NCBI RefSeq assembly: GCF_017942085.1
Contig: NZ_JAGKSP010000002.1
Location: 952,865 to 1,016,864 of the forward strand
DNA: 64,000 nucleotides
DNA from: Paenibacillus lignilyticus
Lineage (GTDB): Bacteria > Bacillota > Bacilli > Paenibacillales > Paenibacillaceae
Direction of reading: 5' to 3'
The notes beneath the pieces were generated by a model. That model searched no databases. It was not told the DNA's origin and saw nothing but the letters and a program-made list of their open reading frames with translations. Positions 44,628 through 53,630 of this stretch are shown here, piece by piece (the stretch's first letter is position 1; each line of letters starts with the position of its first letter). The translations under genes were made by a program, and so were the position numbers.

Positions 44628-44694
44628 ACAGCGGGCCCAAGGGTCGTAATTATCACATATCTTCGATCCTTATCAGTTTTCTACGTACTTTTAT

Positions 44695-44729
44695 AAAAAA
44701 ACTCCGTACCCCGGAAAAGGTACAGAGTC
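44695..44729 (-). terminator. Terminator of the two-component operon
   Basis: Minus-strand stem ACTCTGTACC/GGTACGGAGT followed by TTTTTTT, 15 bp after the kinase stop. It separates regulation genes from the transporter operon. Confidence 0.85.
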
Positions 44730-44744
44730 AGCATGCTTCAACCT

Positions 44745-46466
44745 TTATGCCTCTACCGACAGAGGTATGGTTACTTTCATAATCGTACCCTCACCGATTG
44801 TGCTGCTTATCGTGATGCCATAATCGTCACCGAACTTTAACTGAAGCCGTTCATGTACATTTTTCAAGCCATAGCCGGAAGTCTGCGCCGTAAGCAAATT
44901 TCCGATCATGTCCTCCGAAATCCCCGATCCGTTATCCTCTACCGTAAATACGACCGTGTCTGCCTCGATACGAGCAATCAGTTTGATTTGGCCTCGGCCT
45001 TGTTCCTTCTTATCAATGCCATGCTGGATCGCATTTTCTACGAGCGGCTGCAAGACGAGATTGATCATCTTATGCGAATAAACCTGTTCATCAATCTCAT
45101 ACACGACATCAAAGCTGTAATTTTTCATAATGAGCACAATTTCCAAATAGGACCTGATGTTCTCAAGCTCTTCCCGGACCGTAATAATCTGCCCGCCCTT
45201 GTTCAGAGCCGTTCGATAAAATTTCGACAAAGAAACGACGATGTGACTGATGTCATGCTCCTCGCTTCGCAGCGCCTTCCAATTGACAAACGACAACGTA
45301 TTGTACAGAAAATGCGGATTGATTTGCGCTTGTAATGCGCGCAGCTCGGCATCCTTCTGAATGATTTTGCTCGCATACGACTCTTGGATGACCTCATTGA
45401 GTCTTTTGAGCATATGCCCGAACCGGATCATTAACTCGCCAATTTCATCCTTTGCTCCCGTGTGTACCTGTAGATCCAACTCCCCGGTTTCTACCCGCTT
45501 CATCCAGGATACGAGCGTATGAATCCGCTTCATGAGGTTGTTGGACATCGCTGTTATGAGGATCAGGAGAAGAAGAATGCAAGATCCGGCGACGATGGAC
45601 GTTGCGGTCAAAATTTTATCGGCGTTTAACGAAACGTTCTTCACTGGAACATAGGTGTAGATCAACCAGCCCGACTCCGGAATTTGTTTCTTGAGCACAA
45701 GTAATTTCTGATCGCCGATTTCAACCGTTCCGCTTTCCGCATGGATAATATCCATATCGTTCAAGTCGTTTAATCGGAATGCTTTAACAGATTCCGCGGA
45801 ATTCGAATAGAGGACGCCGCCTTTGGCATTGGTCACGATGACCCCGTTCCCCGGCATCAGTTCGGCTACTCGCCCGAATAAATCTTTCATGTCGATCTGC
45901 ATGACGAGGATGTCGTTCTGACCATTCACGAGCAGACGCGGAAACGTGCTGATGAAGTACAGCTCGGACGAGTGTCGGATCCATTTCGGCCGTACGTCGC
46001 CTTGTCCAAGCTCTTTATACCAAGCAAACGAGGGCAATCGCCGAGCAGACATAATGGCGTATCCTGATTCAGGCATGTCGTTCTCCGTATACACGGTCAA
46101 TTGGTTGATTTCTTTGTTACCGATCCGTATTTGGTTGAAATTCGGATAGAAGTATCGGTTCAGGTCGTAGTACAGATTCACATAGTCCATATAGGGGGTA
46201 CTAATGATCTGCTGGATCTTGCTGTTGTTCAGAATGATGTTTGCCGTATGATTGTACAATTCCGCTTTGTAATTAAAATAGCCGGCCATCGTATCCACGT
46301 TGCGGTTTAATGCTTGCTCGGCTTGCGTGTTCAATAGCTGCTTGGACTGCCAGTAGGAATAGATGCCGAGTACCAGGATCGGAATGATGATGACCGACAA
46401 ATAAGACAAAAACAGCTTCGGTTTCAGACGCAGACCATTCCATTTATGAACGATTCTGCCGATCAT
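44745..46466 (-). CDS. YesM-type sensor histidine kinase
   Basis: 573 residues. TM1 is about 18-38 (LFLSYLSVIIIPILVLGIYS), an extracellular dCache-like sensor about 40-280, TM2 about 285-307, and a HAMP. The His_kinase block is ALQAQINPHFLYNT with phospho-His385. The ATPase has LVLQPLVENAIQHGI (N box), VEDNGSGI and GYGLKNVHERL. ATG 46466 overlaps the regulator's stop as ATGA. This kinase class typically senses extracellular sugars directly or via binding proteins. Cognate of the YesN-type regulator; expected to control the glycan operon. Confidence 0.92.
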   Translation of the reverse strand: MIGRIVHKWNGLRLKPKLFLSYLSVIIIPILVLGIYSYWQSKQLLNTQAEQALNRNVDTMAGYFNYKAELYNHTANIILNNSKIQQIISTPYMDYVNLYYDLNRYFYPNFNQIRIGNKEINQLTVYTENDMPESGYAIMSARRLPSFAWYKELGQGDVRPKWIRHSSELYFISTFPRLLVNGQNDILVMQIDMKDLFGRVAELMPGNGVIVTNAKGGVLYSNSAESVKAFRLNDLNDMDIIHAESGTVEIGDQKLLVLKKQIPESGWLIYTYVPVKNVSLNADKILTATSIVAGSCILLLLILITAMSNNLMKRIHTLVSWMKRVETGELDLQVHTGAKDEIGELMIRFGHMLKRLNEVIQESYASKIIQKDAELRALQAQINPHFLYNTLSFVNWKALRSEEHDISHIVVSLSKFYRTALNKGGQIITVREELENIRSYLEIVLIMKNYSFDVVYEIDEQVYSHKMINLVLQPLVENAIQHGIDKKEQGRGQIKLIARIEADTVVFTVEDNGSGISEDMIGNLLTAQTSGYGLKNVHERLQLKFGDDYGITISSTIGEGTIMKVTIPLSVEA

Positions 46467-48019
46467 ATGCCAAGCTCTTCCCGGTATTGCGTCGGCGTCA
46501 TTCCAAAATGGGACTTAAACAACGAACAGAAGTAGGCCATATTGGAGTATCCCGTTTCTTCGCTGATGTCGGCCACTTTTTTGTTGGTTTCGGCAAGCAG
46601 TTCCTTGGCTTTCTTCATTCGCGTAGACGTGATGTATTTGATAATGCTGACGCCTACTTGCTTTTTGAACAAATGACTTAAATAGTTGGGAGACAAATAA
46701 ACGCTCTCCGCCAGCTCTTCGACGGATAAATCCCGCTTGTACTCCATATGGATCGTTCTCAGGATGGAATCCGTCACCTTGCGGTTGTTCGAATCAGCCG
46801 TCTGCCCGTCCGTCGTTTCGCAGCTTTCAAGCGTGGATATCATCAGCATGCAAAGCTCGCTCAGCTTGTTCGATTTATAGATTTGTTCGAGGTTTTTTTT
46901 GAACTGCTCCGTGTTTTTCTTCGGCGCATAGTCGAACATCATTTTCAATATTTCCATGCAGCTGTACTTCAAATAGATCGAGGAGATCTGCTTTCCGGCC
47001 TTTAGCAGCTCATGTAATTTCTCGAATTGCATGCGCGCGGATTGGAAATCTTTGCGCTCCACATCTCTTGCGATTTCCGACATCTTCTCTTCCACGCTGT
47101 CGGACGAATGCCCGTCTAACCACGCGCTTTCTGCAATTAATACGGCGCCTTTATCGTAGAAAAACTTGCTCTCCAACATCGATTCAATCTCGTTATAGAC
47201 GGCCCGAAGGCTGCCAATGTTGTCAATCGGGCCGCTAAACGCTGCAAACAGATCCGTAGCGTACTTCTCTTTGAATTGCTGTATGATACGGTTGCCTATC
47301 GCCTCTATGTCAGCAGTCGTATCCCCTTCCATAACTTCCATGAACAGCATGCTCTGATACTCATTTAGATTGAACCCTTCATGCTGCCGTTGTACGCATT
47401 CGCTGATCATGCTTTCGAGATCCAGATCGGACAAATCGAAGACACGACTGCGGGAGTCCAAAATAACCATGCGCAGCGGTTTGGAACCGTTAAACATCGG
47501 AATCGGAGCATGGACTTCGAATGATTCGTGCTGGTCGTTATTCTCCCCGTGGATCAACTGCGAAACCAGCCTCTGCTTCTCGTGACGGATGATTCCTTGC
47601 CCATAGGCCTCCTCGAGCTGCTTCTGCCGCTCCTCTTCCTGCTTTTCCTTCTCGCACATGTGGATGACTTGCGAGATGACCTTCAGAAATTCATTGACTT
47701 GCACCGGCTTCAGAATATATCGGATCGCATTCACGTCAATAGCTTTCTGCGCGTATTCGAAATCGCCGTAGGCGCTCATGAAAATCACTTTAACCGGGAT
47801 AGCCAGTTCCCGAACGGCGGCGGCCAGTTGAAGGCCATCCATGCCCTTCATTCGGATATCCGTAAATAAAATATCCACATGGTTTTGCTTCATGAACGCA
47901 AGCGCGCTCTCTCCGCTGTCCGCTTCATGAATTTCAAGCTGCAAGCCATATTTGTCGATCAGGAATTTCACGCCTTCTCTTTCGAACTGTTCGTCGTCAA
48001 CGATGAGCATCTTGAACAC
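46463..48019 (-). CDS. YesN-type response regulator with AraC DNA-binding domain
   Basis: 518 residues from GTG 48019 (AGGGGGG 8 bases upstream; the frame is open to 48118 without an RBS). Receiver: MLIVDDEQFEREGVKFLI, DILFTDIRMKGMDG (phospho-Asp54), KVIFMSAYGDFEYAQKAI, YILKPV. A long helical middle region follows. The C-terminal AraC double HTH includes LSVEELAESVYLSPNYLSHL and KVADISEETGYSNMAYFCSL. Encoded just before the sensor kinase. Confidence 0.92.
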   Translation of the reverse strand: MFKMLIVDDEQFEREGVKFLIDKYGLQLEIHEADSGESALAFMKQNHVDILFTDIRMKGMDGLQLAAAVRELAIPVKVIFMSAYGDFEYAQKAIDVNAIRYILKPVQVNEFLKVISQVIHMCEKEKQEEERQKQLEEAYGQGIIRHEKQRLVSQLIHGENNDQHESFEVHAPIPMFNGSKPLRMVILDSRSRVFDLSDLDLESMISECVQRQHEGFNLNEYQSMLFMEVMEGDTTADIEAIGNRIIQQFKEKYATDLFAAFSGPIDNIGSLRAVYNEIESMLESKFFYDKGAVLIAESAWLDGHSSDSVEEKMSEIARDVERKDFQSARMQFEKLHELLKAGKQISSIYLKYSCMEILKMMFDYAPKKNTEQFKKNLEQIYKSNKLSELCMLMISTLESCETTDGQTADSNNRKVTDSILRTIHMEYKRDLSVEELAESVYLSPNYLSHLFKKQVGVSIIKYITSTRMKKAKELLAETNKKVADISEETGYSNMAYFCSLFKSHFGMTPTQYREELGI

Positions 48020-48186
48020 GGGCACTGCCCCCCTGGTGAGGATAGACTTTATTGGCAAATTTCTGTCTGACTGGCTGAGTTGAATCGCTGCGCTGAATGG
48101 CCGTGCTGGTCGCGCCAAAACTTATTTCATCATTGTAACTGAATCGCGTGTTTGCGCCAATATGAATCGTAACCAATTGAGTGGTC

Positions 48187-48338
48187 CCAACTACATCCCG
48201 TGTATACCGCGCATTCCACTTTCCTGCTCTCCAACTACATTCGTGCATACCGCTCGTTTCACTTTCCTGCTCTCCAACTACATACTGCGCATTCCACTTT
48301 CCCGATCCCCAACTATACCGCTTTCCACCTTCCGTGCC
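48187..48338. repeat. About 45-bp tandem repeat, four diverged units
   Basis: CCAACTACAT...CATTCCACTTTCCTGCTCT-type units begin at about 48187, 48231, 48274 and 48309. The unit length shrinks along the array. No coding potential seen. Confidence 0.65.
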
Positions 48339-48347
48339 GCGAGAATT

Positions 48348-48532
48348 CTAACGAATCGTACAGGTCTTATTTGACCGGATTTGCAGGTTCCGAGAATCTA
48401 ACGAATCGTAGAGGTCTTATTTCGGGGCAAATGGCTCCGAAACACTCCAAAACGGTCAAATAACGCTTCTACGATTCGTTAGCTTTTGTTAAGGAGGTGT
48501 TTTTAGCGAAATAAGCGCTTTACGATTCGTTA
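48348..48532. repeat. Inverted array of a 25-bp element, two direct and two inverted copies
   Basis: CTAACGAATCGTA(C/G)AGGTC plus TTATTT occurs at 48348-48372 and 48398-48422. Its reverse complement form (AAATAA..ACGATTCGTTAG) is at 48458-48482 and 48509-48532. Together they make a large interrupted palindrome. The 48020-48756 gap holds these repeats and a terminator, no gene. Confidence 0.75.
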
Positions 48533-48673
48533 GAGCATTTTCCCCACGATGCTGCGCCCTCTCCATCCCGAGCTGAACCGCTCATAGTCAACACATCTTA
48601 CAACTGCTTGAGCTTGCCTGCACTTTCAGCGCAATAGCTGCCCCCCTTCCCCCCTCGCGGGGGAGAATGGGCA

Positions 48674-48730
48674 AATAAAAAACCTCGCTTCAGCCCTGAA
48701 AAATCCAGGTTGCTAAATGGGAGGTTATTT
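48674..48730 (-). terminator. Terminator of the TetR gene
   Basis: On the minus strand AATAACCTC pairs with GAGGTTTTTTATT around an inner CCTG/CAGG hairpin, ending in a T-run. It starts 27 bp after the TetR stop. Confidence 0.65.
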
Positions 48731-48756
48731 AGACATTCATTGGGAGGATCGTCGAT

Positions 48757-49320
48757 CTAATGATTGATTAATAAACGGCTGAGTCCCTTCCATGTTTCCG
48801 TCAAGGAATCTCCGCCTCTTACGCGGCGATATTGAATAGAGCCCTTTATTGCAGACAACACCGCCAGCGCGATCGGACAAAACCCGGATTTATCGCGAGA
48901 TTCAGGCACCTTTGAATTAATCACGTCATGCATAACTGAAAGCTCAAATTGGCTGAGCTCCTGCGTTTTCTGTCTCATCGTTTCCGGCAGCAGCTCGAAA
49001 TCCGCTTGCAGCGCTGAAATCGGGCAAATCTCATTATCGGCTAACTGTTCGGATTGCAGATTGCAGAATTGGACGAACTTTGCTTCGACCGAATCCTCCG
49101 ACTGTTGCATCTTAGAAGAGAAATCGGCTAGTCTTTGATAGATCTGCTCTTGCACGGCAAGACCCAAGTCTTCCTTCTTCACAAAATGATAATGAATGCT
49201 CGCTTTCGATATGCCGAGATGCTTAGAGAGGTCGTCGTAACTGAAAGCCGTATACCCTTTTTGTCGAATCAACGATTCGGCCAAATGTAGAAGCTGCTCT
49301 TTGCGTTTTGCGGTTTCCAT
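48757..49320 (-). CDS. TetR/AcrR family regulator
   Basis: 187 residues from ATG 49320 (GCGAGG about 8 bases upstream). HTH: LLHLAESLIRQKGYTAFSYD, then DLSKHLGISKASIHYHFVKK, a canonical TetR recognition helix. The C-terminal ligand domain contains EICPISALQADFELLPETM and SGFCPIALAVLSAIKGSIQY, with two Cys-Pro-Ile motifs that could line the pocket or act as a thiol switch (speculative). Downstream of the subtilase gene on the same strand, separated by a stem-loop. Confidence 0.9.
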   Translation of the reverse strand: METAKRKEQLLHLAESLIRQKGYTAFSYDDLSKHLGISKASIHYHFVKKEDLGLAVQEQIYQRLADFSSKMQQSEDSVEAKFVQFCNLQSEQLADNEICPISALQADFELLPETMRQKTQELSQFELSVMHDVINSKVPESRDKSGFCPIALAVLSAIKGSIQYRRVRGGDSLTETWKGLSRLLINH

Positions 49321-49362
49321 GTTGCGCACCTCGCTATCCGTAAAAGTAGACAAAATGGGAAT

Positions 49363-49390
49363 GGAACTGCCGAACCATCTCGGCAGTTCC
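49363..49390 (-). terminator. Stem-loop after the SLH subtilase gene
   Basis: Perfect 11-bp stem (GGAACTGCCGA/TCGGCAGTTCC) with a 6-base loop. The minus-strand T-run is weak (ATTCCCATTTT), so it may only attenuate before TetR. Confidence 0.6.
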
Positions 49391-49409
49391 TTCCGTTATA
49401 CAGGTAAAC

Positions 49410-52400
49410 CTAGATACGACCGGATGCTAGCAGCAGCTCGTACAATACTTTCGCCGCAGCTTCGCGCGTAGTAGCGCCGGCTGGTTGGAAGTAGAACTTG
49501 CCTTTCGATTCGACGCCTTTCATCAGTCCGGCATCCGTTACCATTTGAATGCTTTCTTGAGCATAGCCGCTGAACAAAGCAGCATCGGCGTAAGCTTGAT
49601 TGCCAGGTTGGCTAGACTGCTGAAGCCCGACAAGCTTGATCGCTCTGGCCAGCATGACCGTCAGATCTTGACGGGTGATGGCTGCGTTCGGGTTGAACCG
49701 GCCATCCGAACCCGTTACAAGTCCGGCCTCGTAAGCACTCGTCACATCGGAAGCAAACCAGTCGCTGCCGCGTACATCGCTGAACGGATTGACCGCTGCT
49801 TTGGATTGCAGCCCCAATGTTCTTGCGAGCATCGACGCGAATTGTGCGCGAGTCACGTTAGCCTTCGGCGAGTAGGCATGCTCGGAAGTGCCGTTCAACA
49901 AGAATTTATCCGCAAGCGTTTGGATTTGATCGCGTGCCCATGACTTATCGATATCGGAGAACGTCACATGCCTCGACGCAGCGGCATAAGTCGAGAAGCC
50001 CGGTCGACGAATCGTTACGATGGACTTGCCTTCTCCGGCAGCTGTAACTTTGGCAGGTACAGGATATACATGGTCGCCGTCAAGGTACAACGCGCCTGCC
50101 GTGCTTACACCGTTCTCGACAAGGAACGATCTGGTTACGGCTTGGTCGGCCTTCAGCTTAAGCGGAGAGGCAACGCCGTTCTTCAAGCTGCTTGCTTCGA
50201 ACACATAAGGTGTTCCCAGAATCGTGGCATCTTTCACTTGCTTCGTAAATTCGGATTTGCTGCCTTCATCCTTCTTGATCGTAAGAACGATATCCGAGCC
50301 ATCGGATCCTTGACTCAAGGCAGGGATTGGCAAAGCGACGGATGCATCGTTCCAAGTAAAGACGATCGTTCCTTTCAGACCGGATTCGGTCACCAATTTT
50401 GCCTGCGCAGCCGTTAATTTCAACTCTGCGGAGGAAGCGTCCTTGGAAGCTGCTCCGATGGTAAGGGCGACAGATGGCTTCACTTCGGCAATCGCTTTCT
50501 GCAGATCGGCGTCCGTGACGGACACGGACAATTGCGTGCCTTCCAGCTTCGACTGCGGCGCAATCGTAATGCCGGTTTGCCCCTTCTCGATTACGGAAGC
50601 AGCAACATCCTTGTTGTACGCCTCATCGTTAGGAGCAGTAATCGGTCCCCCTGTATATGGCGGATTTGTCGGCGGGTTAGGTTCGTCAACGGCAGCTTCA
50701 TTCGTCACGTAGAACGATTTGAATGCAACGGACTCGTCGAGGACATTGTAGTTTTTATCATAGACAGTGCCTACGACCGCCAGCTTGTACCTTCCTTCCG
50801 GAAGATCTTCATTTAATTTATTGCCATCTTGCACAAGGATACCTAAATTATAAGAGCCATCGAATTCAGGAATGATGATGTTGGACGGAATCGGCTTTAG
50901 GAAGTCTTTCGATTCATCCCGATCGTAGATTTCGGCCAATAAGCCCAAGACTTCGTTATCTAAGTCGACGATCACTGCATAGAAGTGATTAATTGTTCCT
51001 GTCGGAAGCGACGCCGTAATGTCGATCGGCGCGTCTTTGGACACCGTCGTATTGCTGAGTGTCAGGTTCTGGATCAGGAAGTCGTTGTCATCGGACTCAT
51101 CGCCAATATGAATAACGAACGGCAGATGCAGCGAAGGCAGTCCATTGCTCTCCAACAAGACTTCACCCTCGTATACGCCGACCTTTGCGCGCGGGATAGA
51201 CTTCGCGGTCAGGTTGAAATTGAACTCGTCGCCTGCTCCTACCGTGATTTGGTTGGATGTGAGTCCCTCCAGTCCCATAATGATCTCGCTCGGATTCGGC
51301 GTAGGGATCGGATGATGCGGATCGGACGTTACCGAAGGATGCATCACGATTTTCGCTTTATACGTAACGGATACATTCGATAAATTCTTGACGCGAAGCG
51401 GCTTTTTGACGGCCTCGCTGGCACCCGGGTTCATCATGCCAAAGCTCACGCTGCTGCCTTCGCTAGGCATAACGATCGGGTTCATCTTATCGTCGTGAAG
51501 CGTAATTTCGTCCATCGATTCAATAATGGCACGCGTATCAATGGCGTTCATGACATTGACGCGCCCTGCGCCTTGCGAGTAGACATCATACATCGTGCCA
51601 TTCTCGTCCTGGATCTCCTCCGCCGTATTCGCCAGCGCTGCGCGAATGTCGGTCGGTGTCCAATCCGGATGCGCTTGCTTAATCAACAGAGCAAGTCCGG
51701 CCACATGAGGAGTAGCCATGCTCGTGCCGCTTAGCTTGGCATAGGCTTTGTCATAGTTAGCGTCAGGATTCGCTTGTCCATAAGCAGGAATCGAAGAGAA
51801 GATTGAAACGCCGGGTGCACTAAGGTCCGGCTTAATGCCGTAGTTGCCATCCGAGTTCGGCCCTCTGGAGCTGAAATCAGCCATTCGGTCACCGGCTACC
51901 ACAACCGTCTTAAAGTCGTTCTTCATCGTGAACTGCAACTTTTGATCCGGATGCGCCTTCAGCTGGCGAGCTAATGCACGCCCCATCTTGCCCGGCATGT
52001 CGAATGTCGGAATATAATCGTAGCCGTCGCCAAGGAAAGCAAGCGGACCGATCGCGCCGTCACGAGACAGTATTTCTTCCGATAAGTCAGGGACATTCGG
52101 ATCGCTGGCAGAGTAATTGCCATTAAAGATGACAGCCGCCTTCGCGCCGTGCTTGGCAGCCAATTTCACTTTCTCGTCGAAGCTGGAAAGCCCTCGGGAG
52201 ATGAATACGATTTTGTCGGCCAGGAACTCCGGTTTAAGGCCTTTATAATCATCTTCCCTACCCAGGCCGACGTAAACGCCTTGAATCGGATTGGTGCCGA
52301 ACATGGTGTTAAAGCTCTCTTTATCCGTCGTCCAGCTCATCAAACTCATATTCGTGTCATAGACCTCTGACCCGACTGCGCTGTGAATCGTCCCCTGGAC

Positions 52401-53585
52401 GCGGTTGCTATCGCTTGTCACCGCACCAACGGAGATCGCCATTTGCGAAGCGGCCGGTGATCCCATGGAGTAGTAGTACTGATTGCCGCCGCCGGCATTG
52501 CCGTTCGCGACCACGGCTACAACGCCTGCTAAGACGGCATTGTTCACCGCGATGGAGTCAGGCGAGTCCGGATCTTTCTCCAGATCGCTCCCTAAGGAAA
52601 GGTTAATGACGTCCATGTGGTCGTCGACGGCGTGTTCGATCCCGTCGATAACTTGGGAGGATGTGCCGCCTTCCGGGCCGAGCACTTTATAGGCATACAG
52701 ATCCGCCTCATAGGCGACACCCTTCTGCACATGCACGGACGTCGGGTTGGAAGCCGTTCCGGCGATCGTGCCGGATACATGCGTACCATGGATAGAGCCT
52801 GTTGAGTCTTCATAGCCTTCTTCCGGTAAATCTTCATATGGATCGTCGTCCTGATTAATGGCATCGTAGCCGCCTTCGACATAATTGCCTTTGAGGTCCG
52901 GATGCAGGTAATCGATGCCGGTATCAATAACGCCGACCTTCAATCCTTTGCCCGTTAATCCGCGATCCCAAGCCTTCAGAACGCCGATTTGCTCGAGCGG
53001 AACCGGATCGAAATCCGATGAGCCGGCAGCAATTTGATAGCCGTCGGGCTCGTCAATCGGGTAATAGATGACATTCTTATGAATGGCTTTCACGCCCGGA
53101 AGCTTCGCCAACTGCGGAATAAGATCAGCCCGGATGGTAATCTCCATTCCGTTGAGCACCGTATTAAAGCTGCGATTGATCTTAAACGGAATGCTGCTAG
53201 CTTGAGCACTGCGAACGAATGCCTGCTGCTCCGACTGCACGGTAACTTCACTTGCTTCCGCTGCCAGTGCTTTATAGCCGAGCTTCGCGGCATATATACC
53301 AACGGCCGCGGGTTGGCCGCTTAGTTGGAGGATGACATTCATTTCCTTCGCGGAAGCGGTATCGATGTCATCGGCAATGTAAGCTTCGCCAGGGATCGCA
53401 TTGATCCCGGCTTCCGGCTTAGCTTGCTGCAGCAGCCGCGTTACGGCTTCCAGCCCTTCTTTTGTTATGAATGCCTTGTCCAGCGGAGCGGCATGCGCGG
53501 CTGGCAAGCCGGTCGTAACCAGACTTCCGGCCAGCACCGAGACCGTTGCGAGCGAAAGTGATTTTTTGAGAAATGATCGTTTCAC
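49410..53585 (-). CDS. Cell-surface subtilase (S8, Vpr-like) with PA and three SLH domains
   Basis: About 1391 residues from GTG 53585 (GGGG about 9 bases upstream; ATG 53600 has no RBS). Signal peptide MKRSFLKKSLSLATVSVLAG ending AHA. Inhibitor I9-like propeptide about 80-175. The catalytic triad is intact: Asp221 (VGVIDTGIDYLHPDL), His266 (HGTHVSGTIAG), Ser622 (LSGTSMATPHVAGLALL). A PA domain is inserted at about 435-560. Fn3-like and beta-rich domains follow, then three SLH motifs (FSDIDKSWARDQIQTLADKF; PFSDVRGSDWFASDVTSAYE; SGYAQESIQMVTDAGLMKGV) that bind pyruvylated wall polymers. An active, wall-anchored protease. It follows the pseudoprotease by 45 bp. Confidence 0.93.
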   Translation of the reverse strand: MKRSFLKKSLSLATVSVLAGSLVTTGLPAAHAAPLDKAFITKEGLEAVTRLLQQAKPEAGINAIPGEAYIADDIDTASAKEMNVILQLSGQPAAVGIYAAKLGYKALAAEASEVTVQSEQQAFVRSAQASSIPFKINRSFNTVLNGMEITIRADLIPQLAKLPGVKAIHKNVIYYPIDEPDGYQIAAGSSDFDPVPLEQIGVLKAWDRGLTGKGLKVGVIDTGIDYLHPDLKGNYVEGGYDAINQDDDPYEDLPEEGYEDSTGSIHGTHVSGTIAGTASNPTSVHVQKGVAYEADLYAYKVLGPEGGTSSQVIDGIEHAVDDHMDVINLSLGSDLEKDPDSPDSIAVNNAVLAGVVAVVANGNAGGGNQYYYSMGSPAASQMAISVGAVTSDSNRVQGTIHSAVGSEVYDTNMSLMSWTTDKESFNTMFGTNPIQGVYVGLGREDDYKGLKPEFLADKIVFISRGLSSFDEKVKLAAKHGAKAAVIFNGNYSASDPNVPDLSEEILSRDGAIGPLAFLGDGYDYIPTFDMPGKMGRALARQLKAHPDQKLQFTMKNDFKTVVVAGDRMADFSSRGPNSDGNYGIKPDLSAPGVSIFSSIPAYGQANPDANYDKAYAKLSGTSMATPHVAGLALLIKQAHPDWTPTDIRAALANTAEEIQDENGTMYDVYSQGAGRVNVMNAIDTRAIIESMDEITLHDDKMNPIVMPSEGSSVSFGMMNPGASEAVKKPLRVKNLSNVSVTYKAKIVMHPSVTSDPHHPIPTPNPSEIIMGLEGLTSNQITVGAGDEFNFNLTAKSIPRAKVGVYEGEVLLESNGLPSLHLPFVIHIGDESDDNDFLIQNLTLSNTTVSKDAPIDITASLPTGTINHFYAVIVDLDNEVLGLLAEIYDRDESKDFLKPIPSNIIIPEFDGSYNLGILVQDGNKLNEDLPEGRYKLAVVGTVYDKNYNVLDESVAFKSFYVTNEAAVDEPNPPTNPPYTGGPITAPNDEAYNKDVAASVIEKGQTGITIAPQSKLEGTQLSVSVTDADLQKAIAEVKPSVALTIGAASKDASSAELKLTAAQAKLVTESGLKGTIVFTWNDASVALPIPALSQGSDGSDIVLTIKKDEGSKSEFTKQVKDATILGTPYVFEASSLKNGVASPLKLKADQAVTRSFLVENGVSTAGALYLDGDHVYPVPAKVTAAGEGKSIVTIRRPGFSTYAAASRHVTFSDIDKSWARDQIQTLADKFLLNGTSEHAYSPKANVTRAQFASMLARTLGLQSKAAVNPFSDVRGSDWFASDVTSAYEAGLVTGSDGRFNPNAAITRQDLTVMLARAIKLVGLQQSSQPGNQAYADAALFSGYAQESIQMVTDAGLMKGVESKGKFYFQPAGATTREAAAKVLYELLLASGRI

Positions 53586-53630
53586 GTTCAGGTACCCCAT
53601 TTCGGTTCAGAATAGTAGCTGCTTTGCAGG

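Noticed and set aside
47997..48248. 83-codon frame upstream of the YesN-type regulator
   Set aside because: It overlaps the regulator start and the tandem repeats; no RBS or family likeness.
48200..48463. Plus-strand frames rich in TAHSTFLLSNY-like repeats
   Set aside because: They are translations of the intergenic tandem repeat, with no RBS.
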